Shown: in pieces, positions 1-5,377 of the stretch
Layout: the number at the start of each line of letters is the position of its first letter
How positions within the stretch are numbered: position 1 is the stretch's first letter
Assembly: GCA_903904095.1 (NCBI GenBank)
Contig: CAIVBF010000151.1
Coordinates: 1-5,377 of the forward strand
DNA from: an uncultured bacterium
GTDB lineage: Bacteria > Patescibacteriota > Patescibacteriia > Patescibacteriales > UBA12465
DNA length: 5,377 nucleotides
Reading direction: 5' to 3'
Made by a program: the position numbers and the translations under genes
Notes under the pieces: generated by a model
The model's database searches: none
Told to the model about the DNA's origin: nothing
The model's input: the letters and a program-made list of their open reading frames with translations, nothing else

Positions 1-38
1 AGGGGCTTTTAATTATGGCTAAAATTAGGCGATTAAAC

Positions 39-67
39 TTGATTTTTTTGGCAGTTTATTGTACGAT
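39..67 (+). promoter_or_regulatory. Sigma70-type promoter of rnpB
   Basis: A -35 like box TTGATT (39-44) and a -10 like box TACGAT (62-67) are separated by exactly 17 bases. Each matches four of six consensus positions. Counting from the -10 box, +1 falls on G74, which is the first base of the RNase P RNA P1 helix inferred independently from base pairing. That agreement is the main support, since the boxes alone would be weak in such AT-rich DNA. The bases upstream (1-38) contain no supported gene. The T-rich start of the window could be the tail of an upstream terminator, but its other arm is outside the window. Confidence 0.6.
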
Positions 68-154
68 TAGAAAGTTATTAGGGCAAGCGGGCGATTGCTG
101 TATTTTTTAAATTAGGAAACTTTTTTAGATAATATAGAGGAAAGTCCGGACTTT

Positions 155-184
155 ATAAATTTTAAGCGCAAGCTTATAATTTAT
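155..184 (+). other. GCAA-capped hairpin inside RNase P RNA, between P5 and P7
   Basis: Bases 155-167 pair with 172-184 over 13 positions with a single T·T mismatch, closed by a GCAA tetraloop (168-171). The hairpin begins directly after the 5' strand of P5 and ends one base before P7. In type-A RNase P RNA this spot holds the short 5' strand of P6; in Bacillus-type (type B) RNA it holds hairpin P5.1. The pairing is seen directly. Calling it P5.1-like is an inference from position. Confidence 0.7.
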
Positions 185-386
185 GTGATAGTGGGTAATG
201 CCCACCGGTCTGCCTGTCATGGGTAGATTAGGGAAAGTGCCACAGAGACAATACTAATCCCGTCAAAAGGATAAAAGGTGAAAAGTAATCGGATGTTTAA
301 ATTTATTTAAGCTACCGATTAGGCCAATCGGCAACGAAAGGACCCTGGTAAACCCTATCAGAAGCAAGAACAAACTTTTAGTAATC

Positions 387-410
387 TTATTTTAGCGCAA
401 GTTAAAGTAG
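387..410 (+). other. GCAA-capped hairpin in the P15-P17 region of RNase P RNA
   Basis: Bases 387-396 pair with 401-410 in a 10-bp helix that includes four G·T wobbles, capped by GCAA (397-400). It lies within an outer pairing of 376-381 with 415-420. This is the area of P15, P16 and P17 in type-A RNA and of P15.1 in type B. Its apex repeats the 8-mer AGCGCAAG that also caps the hairpin at 155-184. The helix is weaker than that one because of its wobbles, and no alignment was available to confirm it. Confidence 0.55.
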
Positions 411-511
411 AAAACTAAAATGACAAGTGGTTCGCTTGAGCGCTTGAGTAATTTAGCGCCTAGATAAATAATCGTTTAGAACAGAATCCGGCTTACGGCT
501 ACCCTAATAAC

Positions 512-564
512 AAAATCTATTATTACTTATTATAAAGAATTTAAAATTACTCATTTAATTATTT
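512..564 (+). other. AT-rich spacer between rnpB and the sugar transferase gene
   Basis: This 53-bp spacer is almost entirely A and T. I see no GC-rich stem followed by a T-run that would end rnpB transcription. Several TATTAT/TATAAA matches (518-536) lack a paired -35 box. It could hold a promoter for the glycan genes, or be a read-through leader trimmed when the RNase P RNA 3' end matures; the sequence does not decide. Confidence 0.4.
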
Positions 565-1980
565 ATGAAAAAAATTGAATCTTTTTTTTCAATTATTCTT
601 ATCCCTCTGGATTTTATTTTATTGATCTTGGCGGGAATTTCGGCTTATCAATTAAGATTTTCGGATTGGTCGGAAAATATTCGGCCGATTATTTTTAATC
701 TTCCGTTTAATGAATTTTTTAAATCTCTAATTGTTATCGCTTTTCTCTGGGTTATCATGTTAGCTCTATCCGGTTTATATAATATTCGCGGCGCCCTAAA
801 ACTTGCGCAAGAACTTAGAAAGATTTTTTTTGCTTGTTCTACCGGTTTAGCCTTAGTGGCAATTATGATATTTTTTCAACGTGAATTATTTGATTCACGT
901 TTTATTGTTTTAGTCGGCTGGATAATTTCTATTATTTATTTAAGTTTGGCCCATGTTTTTATCCGGTTTCTACAACGCCGTCTTTTTGTTTACGGTCATG
1001 GAATTCATAAAGTTATTCTAGTCGGCAATAGCAAAACAACGGAAAGCTTGATCTCTGAATTTGCTCGTAATCGCCAGCTGGGTTTTGAGATAACAAAAAG
1101 GGTTAGAGATTTTTCTCTAGAAACAGCTCAGGAAATAGCAGAATTTATAAAGGATCATGAAGTTGACGAGATAATTCAAAGTGATCCTAATCTAAGTAAG
1201 GGGGAATTCTTGCGTTTATTTGATTTTGCTAATGAAAATCATTTAACTTTTAAATATGTTGCCGATTTATTAGAAGTAAAAGTTTTAAGAACAGAAGTTT
1301 CGGAAGTTTTCGGTATTCCGATTATTGAAGTTAAAAAAACTACTCTTGAGGGCTGGGGTAAAGTATTTAAAAGAATTTTTGATGTTGTTGTTTCCGGTCT
1401 TTTAATTTTGATTCTCTCGCCTCTCTTAATCATTACGGCGATAATTATTGTTTTAGATTCGCGCGGACCAGTATTTTTTTCCAGACGCGATGACGGTTCT
1501 TTTGTTTATCGCGTTGGCGAGAGCGGAATTCCTTTTAAATATTTTAAATTTCGTTCAATGATACCTGATTCGGATAGCATGCGTTATAACGAATTAGCTA
1601 ATCGTAATTTAAGATCGGACGGGCCGATGGTTAAAATTAAGGATGATCCGCGCGTTACTCATTTTGGTCACTTTATCAGAAGATTTTCAATTGATGAATT
1701 ACCGGAACTATTTTTAGTTTTTATCGGTCGCATGAGTCTCGTTGGACCGCGTCCACATTTACCAGAAGAAGTCGCTAAGTATGAAAATTATCATAAAAAA
1801 ACTTTAACGATTAAACCCGGCATTACCGGTTTAGCGCAGGTTTCCGGGCGCAGTGATTTATTATTTGAAGAAGAAGTCAAGCTTGATGTTTATTATATTG
1901 AGAATTGGTCAATGTGGTTGGACTTTTCAATTTTATTTAAAACGCCAATGGCCGTTTTAAAGCATCGCCAAACGGAGTAA
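565..1980 (+). CDS. Polyprenyl glycosylphosphotransferase (initiating sugar transferase, WbaP/CpsE-like)
   Basis: This integral membrane enzyme is predicted to move a sugar-1-phosphate from a UDP-sugar onto undecaprenyl phosphate, the first committed step of lipid-linked glycan synthesis. The 471 residues have the usual long layout: four hydrophobic segments (about 8-26, 53-72, 87-104, 112-134), a Rossmann-like CoA-binding domain starting at the strand KVILVG (149-154) and running to about 258, then a membrane helix at 273-297 and the bacterial sugar transferase domain to the end. Domain hallmarks are GPVFF (301-305), KFRSM (328-332), the catalytic pair Asp377-Glu378 in the DELPEL motif, SLVGPRP (391-397), and PGITGLAQVSGR (418-429). 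Compared with typical members there are about seven extra residues between GPVFF and KFRSM (around 306-315). The sugar specificity cannot be read from sequence. ATG 565 places the first membrane segment normally; no Shine-Dalgarno sequence precedes it. It is the first protein gene of a co-directional set and may be partly transcribed by read-through from rnpB. Confidence 0.93.
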   Translation: MKKIESFFSIILIPLDFILLILAGISAYQLRFSDWSENIRPIIFNLPFNEFFKSLIVIAFLWVIMLALSGLYNIRGALKLAQELRKIFFACSTGLALVAIMIFFQRELFDSRFIVLVGWIISIIYLSLAHVFIRFLQRRLFVYGHGIHKVILVGNSKTTESLISEFARNRQLGFEITKRVRDFSLETAQEIAEFIKDHEVDEIIQSDPNLSKGEFLRLFDFANENHLTFKYVADLLEVKVLRTEVSEVFGIPIIEVKKTTLEGWGKVFKRIFDVVVSGLLILILSPLLIITAIIIVLDSRGPVFFSRRDDGSFVYRVGESGIPFKYFKFRSMIPDSDSMRYNELANRNLRSDGPMVKIKDDPRVTHFGHFIRRFSIDELPELFLVFIGRMSLVGPRPHLPEEVAKYENYHKKTLTIKPGITGLAQVSGRSDLLFEEEVKLDVYYIENWSMWLDFSILFKTPMAVLKHRQTE

Positions 1981-2000
1981 TCAATAAAAAAATTTAAAAT

Positions 2001-3161
2001 ATGAAAATGGAAAACCCATCATTAGAAAACATAAAGGTTGCTTTAATTCATGATCATCTAGCGCAAGACGGCGGAGCGGAAAAAGTTCTTAAAGTCTTGT
2101 CTGATTTTTTTCCGACCGCTCCGATTTACACTCTTCTTTATGAGAAGAAAAATGTTGATAAATATTTTAGAGATCGCAAAATTGAAACTTCCATCATTCA
2201 AAGACTGCCGGGCGGCGTAAAGCATTATCAATGGTATTTATTATTTATGCCGATCGCGGTTGAATTTTTTGATTTACGTAAATATGATTTAGTGATTTCC
2301 GACACCAGCTCTTTTGCTAAGGGTGTTATTACTTCGCCTGACTGCTTGCATATTTGCTACTGCCATACTCCAACCCGTTATCTCTGGAGCGATACCCATC
2401 AATATATTAATGAGCTTAAATATAACAAGTGGTTTAAGAAAGTAATCTCTTTTGTTTTAAATAGTATTCGTCTTTGGGATCGGGCGGCGGCGGACAGAGT
2501 TGACTTTTTTATCGCTAATTCTAAAACTGTTCAAAAAAGAATTTCTAAATATTATCGCCGCGAATCGGTTGTTATTTACCCGCCGGTTGAAACTGATAAA
2601 TTTTATATTTCCGATTTGAAAGAGCAACCAGAAGAAGAAAAATATTTTTTAGCCGGCTGCCGTTTGGCGCCATATAAAAGAGTTGATTTAGTTATTGAAG
2701 CCTTTAATATTCTTAAATCACTAGGCGAAGATTATCGCTTAAAAATATTCGGCGACGGAATTGACTTAGAGCGTTTGAAAAAAATAGCAGCGGATAATAA
2801 AAACATTGAATTTTTAGGCCGTGTTTCCGAGGAAGAGAAGACTATTTTATTTAGCCAGGCCCAAGCCTTTATTAACCCGCAGGAAGAAGATTTCGGTATT
2901 ACCGTTGTTGAATCAATGGCAAGTGGACGACCGGTTATCGCTTATAAAAAGGGCGGGGCGACCGAAACGGTTATTGAAGGAAAGACTGGTTTATTTTTTG
3001 ACGAACAAGAAGCCGCTTCTTTGGTTAAAGTTTTACAGAAATTTAAAAATTCTGACTTTGATCCGAAGGAAATCCGAGAATATTCCTTAAAGTTCTCAAT
3101 TGATAATTTTAAGAAGCAGATGATGAACTTTATCAAAGAACATCAAGAGGAGAAGGAGTAA
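2001..3161 (+). CDS. GT4-family glycosyltransferase, WbaZ-like (putative mannosyltransferase)
   Basis: This is a GT-B fold retaining glycosyltransferase of 386 residues, a normal family length, with no membrane segment; it probably works at the cytoplasmic face of the membrane. The N-terminal acceptor half opens with strand KVALIHDHL (12-20) and the glycine pair 24-25, and contains HTPTRYLWSD (122-131), a stretch I associate with WbaZ-like mannosyltransferases. The C-terminal donor half has CRLAPYKRVDL (220-230, with Arg221 and Lys226 expected to bind donor phosphates), the strand KIFGDG (248-253), FLGRVSEEEK (271-280) and the E-x7-E pair Glu296/Glu304. It follows the sugar transferase after 20 bp and should add a sugar to the lipid-linked product. 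Two ATGs are possible (2001 and 2007). The first is taken because it fits the spacing, but the upstream bases are almost all A and T and no ribosome-binding site decides it. Mannose as donor is a family-level guess. Confidence 0.9.
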   Translation: MKMENPSLENIKVALIHDHLAQDGGAEKVLKVLSDFFPTAPIYTLLYEKKNVDKYFRDRKIETSIIQRLPGGVKHYQWYLLFMPIAVEFFDLRKYDLVISDTSSFAKGVITSPDCLHICYCHTPTRYLWSDTHQYINELKYNKWFKKVISFVLNSIRLWDRAAADRVDFFIANSKTVQKRISKYYRRESVVIYPPVETDKFYISDLKEQPEEEKYFLAGCRLAPYKRVDLVIEAFNILKSLGEDYRLKIFGDGIDLERLKKIAADNKNIEFLGRVSEEEKTILFSQAQAFINPQEEDFGITVVESMASGRPVIAYKKGGATETVIEGKTGLFFDEQEAASLVKVLQKFKNSDFDPKEIREYSLKFSIDNFKKQMMNFIKEHQEEKE

Positions 3162-3201
3162 GGTTAATAAATGATGAGCCCGATATAATAATAGAGAAAC
3201 T

Positions 3202-4401
3202 ATGAAAATAGGCGTTGATATTCGAGTATTAATGGATAAGAATTATAGCGGTATATCGGAGTATACGGCTAATTTATTGTCGGAAATCAAAAGACAAAAT
3301 GATGCCAAGAGAGAGCAAAGTAATTCCGAAGCAAACCCAGACCTAGCCCCTAATGAATATAAATTATTTTATAACTCATATCATAACTTAGAAGACCGAT
3401 TAGGAAAGTGGCGCTCTGATAATTTTTCTTTAGTTAGCACGCACTGGCCTAATAAGATTTTTAATTATTTTTTAGAAAAAATATTAGCTTATCCGAAATT
3501 AGATAAAGTTTTAAATGGAGTTAATCTTTTTTGGTCACCCCATTTTAATTTTTCCAGTTTCAGTAAAAATAAAAGTTTAAAAAAAATAATTACCGTTCAT
3601 GATTTATCCTTCCTACGTTATCCGGAATTTTTTAGCCGCCGAAAAAACTTTTGGCACAAAGCCCTGAATGTTAAAAAAATACTTAAAGAATCCGATCGCA
3701 TTATTGCTGTTTCCAATAATACTAAAAATGATTTAGTTGAGGTTTTAAATATTAATCCGGATAAAATTAAAGTTATTTATTCCGGTAATAATTTAATTAA
3801 GAGAGAAATTAGTTTAGCCGAAAAAGAAGAACTATTAAATCGCTTTAAATTGTCCGGCCGTTTAATTTTATATTTAGGAAATGTTGAACCGCGGAAGAAT
3901 GTTAAGGGGCTTATTGAGTCATATAATAATTTACGAGCTAAAAATCCGGAGTTCAAAGATTTAAAATTAGTTTTAGCGGGGGCTAAGGCTTGGAAGAATA
4001 AAGAAATCTTTAAGAGTTATAATAATTCAGAATTTAAAGATGATATTTATTTTTTAGGATATATTTCTAAAAGCGACAAAGAAATATTATATTCTATCTC
4101 CAGCGTTTTTGTTTACCCTTCTTATTACGAGGGTTTTGGTTTCCCGGTTTTAGAGGCAATGGTCTATGGATTACCGGTTATATGTTCTAATATTTCAAGC
4201 TTACCGGAAATTGTCGCCGATGCGGCCATGACTATTAACCCATATAATAATAGCGAAATAGAAACGTCTTTAAAGTTAGTATTAAGCGACGAGAAGTTAC
4301 GATCTTTATATATTGCCAGGGGCCATGAGAGAGAAAAATTATTTAGTTGGAAAAAAACGGCTTCGGAATATATTGAAGAGTTTAAAAAATTATGCCAGTA
4401 G
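3202..4401 (+). CDS. GT4-family glycosyltransferase, MtfB-like
   Basis: This is a second GT-B retaining glycosyltransferase, 399 residues and soluble, predicted to act after the preceding enzyme on the same lipid-linked glycan. It begins with strand MKIGVDIRVL and the acceptor-loop motif SGISEYTANLL (16-26). It carries TVHDLSFLRYPEFF (131-144), AVSNNTKNDL (169-178), the donor-site motif YLGNVEPRKN (224-233, Arg231 and Lys232 contacting the nucleotide sugar) and the E-x7-E pair Glu310/Glu318 in YYEGFGFPVLEAM. This pattern resembles MtfB-like mannosyltransferases, but donor and linkage are unknown. Residues about 31-51 form a hydrophilic insert (rich in Asn, Glu, Ser, Ala) between the first helix and the next strand, where relatives usually have a short loop. 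The gene lies 40 bp after its neighbour. A perfect TATAAT stands 12 bases ahead of a possible start site just before the ATG, but no -35 box goes with it. Its stop codon overlaps the start of mnmA, suggesting cotranscription. Confidence 0.9.
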   Translation: MKIGVDIRVLMDKNYSGISEYTANLLSEIKRQNDAKREQSNSEANPDLAPNEYKLFYNSYHNLEDRLGKWRSDNFSLVSTHWPNKIFNYFLEKILAYPKLDKVLNGVNLFWSPHFNFSSFSKNKSLKKIITVHDLSFLRYPEFFSRRKNFWHKALNVKKILKESDRIIAVSNNTKNDLVEVLNINPDKIKVIYSGNNLIKREISLAEKEELLNRFKLSGRLILYLGNVEPRKNVKGLIESYNNLRAKNPEFKDLKLVLAGAKAWKNKEIFKSYNNSEFKDDIYFLGYISKSDKEILYSISSVFVYPSYYEGFGFPVLEAMVYGLPVICSNISSLPEIVADAAMTINPYNNSEIETSLKLVLSDEKLRSLYIARGHEREKLFSWKKTASEYIEEFKKLCQ

Positions 4402-5377
4402 ATAAAAAAATAAATAAAAAAACAGCTAAGCCGAAAAATGCTTTAAAAAAGAAACGAATACTAGTCGCGATGTCGGGTGGCGTTGATTCTTCGGTGGCGG
4501 CACAATTATTAGTTAATGAAGGGCATGATGTCGCTGGTGTTTTTTTGCGTTTTTGGAAAGATGAAAGCGCGGGAGCAAAAGGAGAAAATAGATGCTGTTC
4601 GCTGGAATCTTTATTGGATGCGAAAGCGGTGGCTGGTAAAATCGGGATTCATCTGTATAGTTTTGATTTCTCTCTTCCTTTTAAAGAAGCAGTGGTTGAT
4701 AATTTTTTAAGCGAATATGAAGCCGGCCGAACGCCTAATCCATGCGTTGTCTGCAACAAGAAAATTAAACTCGGGTTGCTTCTTAAATATGCGGCTAAAC
4801 TCGGTTATGATTATGTTGCGACCGGTCATTATTTAAATTTAAAAAAGACTGGTAAGGAAGTTGGAATTTATAAGGCTAAGGATAAAAATAAGGATCAGTC
4901 GTATTTTTTATATACTTTTTCACCGGAAGAACTAAATCATCTTTTATTTCCGCTCGGTAATTATACTAAACCGCAGGTCCGGAAATTAGCGGCTAAATTT
5001 AAATTAAAAGTAGCCGGGAAAGCCGAGAGCCAGGATATTTGTTTTTTATCGGGTGCGCATAATAATTTTTTAAAAAAATATTTAAAACTAAAACCGGGTC
5101 CGATTAAAATTTTAGAGAGCGAAAAAATCATTGGTGAGCATCAAGGTCTGCCTTTATATACAATTGGGCAAAGACGGGGCATTGAAATAGGCGGAACAGG
5201 GCCTTATTATGTCGCTAAATTTGATTACGCCAAAAATATTTTATATGTCGTTAAAAACTGGTATGAAAACATTCTGTATGAAAAAGATTTAATTGCGACA
5301 AATGTAAATTGGCTATCGGGAAATAACCCTAAGAAATCTTTAAAATGCGAAGCGGTTATCCGCTACGGCCATCCGGC
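4392..5377 (+). CDS. mnmA: tRNA-specific 2-thiouridylase MnmA, 3' end outside the window
   Basis: MnmA adenylates and then thiolates C2 of the wobble uridine 34 in tRNAs for Lys, Glu and Gln. Of the protein, 328 residues are present; the family is about 350-370 long, so only the end of the C-terminal beta-barrel is missing. The ATP-binding PP-loop is MSGGVDSS (27-34). The catalytic cysteine is Cys121 in NPCVVCNKKIK (116-126), ATGHY is at 143-147, KDQSYFLY at 167-174, and the second catalytic cysteine Cys217 is in SQDICFL (213-219). GEHQGLPLYTIGQRRG (248-263) is the conserved central/tRNA-contact region. Cys118 makes a CxxC with Cys121. ATG 4392 is the only usable start: an in-frame TAA lies at 4383-4385 and the next ATG is inside the PP-loop. 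This start overlaps the upstream glycosyltransferase by 10 bases and gives a Lys-rich N-terminal tail of about 22 residues, longer than the short leader in Escherichia coli MnmA. A weak GAAGAG precedes it by 11 bases. Confidence 0.96.
   Translation, partial: MPVDKKINKKTAKPKNALKKKRILVAMSGGVDSSVAAQLLVNEGHDVAGVFLRFWKDESAGAKGENRCCSLESLLDAKAVAGKIGIHLYSFDFSLPFKEAVVDNFLSEYEAGRTPNPCVVCNKKIKLGLLLKYAAKLGYDYVATGHYLNLKKTGKEVGIYKAKDKNKDQSYFLYTFSPEELNHLLFPLGNYTKPQVRKLAAKFKLKVAGKAESQDICFLSGAHNNFLKKYLKLKPGPIKILESEKIIGEHQGLPLYTIGQRRGIEIGGTGPYYVAKFDYAKNILYVVKNWYENILYEKDLIATNVNWLSGNNPKKSLKCEAVIRYGHP

Larger units (their letters stand above)
74..511 (+). ncRNA. rnpB: RNase P RNA (catalytic RNA of ribonuclease P)
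   Basis: This is the catalytic RNA that removes 5' leaders from pre-tRNAs together with the RnpA protein. The ends are set by P1, a perfect 10-bp pairing of 74-83 with 502-511. The conserved block GAGGAAAGTCCGGA (137-150) pairs with the 3' block to form P4 (142-150 with 487-494), with T145 as the universally conserved bulged U. Other pairings found by eye are P2 (91-96/470-475), P3 base (99-104/131-136), P5 (151-154/361-364), P7 (186-191/355-360), P8 (192-195/201-204), P9 (209-214/222-227) and P18 (440-444/455-459), which has a GTAA tetraloop reached through a short GA/TT extension as in Escherichia coli. Conserved single-stranded blocks are GTGCCACAGAGA (237-248), GGTAAACCC (348-356), GAAGCAAG (361-368), GCTTGAG and CCTAGAT (459-465), and AGAACAGAATCCGGCTTAC (478-496). 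A GGT at 429-431 is the likely site that pairs with the tRNA CCA end. At 438 nt it is longer than most type-A RNAs. P10-P14 could not be resolved by hand. Identity is secure; the A or B subtype is not. Confidence 0.95.

Noticed and set aside
1..10. Right arm of an intrinsic terminator (AGGGGCTTTT) from a gene upstream
   Set aside because: The partner arm would be outside the window, so it cannot be tested here.
15..110. A 31-codon open frame starting at ATG 15
   Set aside because: It runs through the rnpB promoter and into P1-P3 of the RNase P RNA, has no ribosome-binding site and resembles nothing; chance frame.
1239..1433. Minus-strand open frame inside the sugar transferase gene (and a similar one at 2942-3136)
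   Set aside because: Antisense to well-conserved protein domains, with no start signal and low-complexity products.
2821..3090. An 89-codon open frame within the first glycosyltransferase
   Set aside because: It lies entirely inside the conserved donor-binding domain in another frame; the overlapping gene has clear family motifs and this product does not.
3171..3188. A five-codon frame (ATG ATG AGC CCG ATA TAA) after a purine-rich AAGGAG, as a possible leader peptide
   Set aside because: The AAGGAG is within the end of the upstream gene and 12 bases away. The peptide has no regulatory codon run and no attenuator stem follows.
4516..4710. A 64-codon open frame inside mnmA
   Set aside because: Out-of-frame shadow of the MnmA N-terminal domain.
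565..5377. Alternative genetic code with TGA read as glycine, as in some candidate phyla
   Set aside because: No in-frame TGA in about 1,580 codons, and glycine motifs all use GGN.
1..5377. CRISPR arrays, insertion sequences, tRNA genes, long direct or inverted repeats
   Set aside because: None seen on either strand by reading; the only notable repeat is the AGCGCAAG pair within rnpB.

Overview
The window reads as a piece of an AT-rich bacterial genome, with roughly one third G+C by eye. Everything recognised lies on the + strand: an RNase P RNA gene (rnpB), a polyprenyl-phosphate sugar-1-phosphate transferase, two GT-B glycosyltransferases of the GT4 type, and mnmA (tRNA 2-thiouridylase), which runs off the right edge. 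The four reading frames cover about 1,580 codons with no in-frame TGA and end in TAA, TAA and TAG, so the standard bacterial code applies. Starts have weak or no Shine-Dalgarno sequences. The style of the sugar transferase and MnmA, the tight spacing and the low G+C would suit a Patescibacteria/CPR (Parcubacteria-like) genome. That assignment is an inference, because no taxonomic marker was compared by search.

Layout. Positions 1-73 hold no gene I can support, but contain a well-placed sigma70-type promoter for rnpB. The RNA spans 74-511 and is closed by a perfect 10-bp P1 helix. It has all the universally conserved blocks, including the P4 helix with its bulged U. A 53-bp AT-rich spacer with no convincing terminator or promoter leads to the sugar transferase (565-1980). 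After 20 bp comes the first glycosyltransferase (2001-3161), and after 40 bp the second (3202-4401). mnmA starts at 4392, inside the last codons of the second glycosyltransferase (10-base overlap).

How the genes work together. The sugar transferase would load a sugar phosphate onto undecaprenyl phosphate at the inner face of the membrane, and the two GT4 enzymes would extend the lipid-linked glycan from nucleotide-sugar donors. This is the initiating and early-elongating part of a surface polysaccharide or glycan pathway. No flippase or polymerase is in view. rnpB and mnmA flank this block and both serve tRNA maturation (5' processing and wobble-U34 thiolation), so the glycan genes are embedded between tRNA-processing genes.

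The most interesting signal is in the RNase P RNA. A strong 13-bp hairpin capped by GCAA sits between P5 and P7, where the type-A RNA normally has its P6 strand. A second GCAA-capped hairpin sits in the P15-P17 region and repeats the same apical 8-mer. No convincing new multi-gene system was found.
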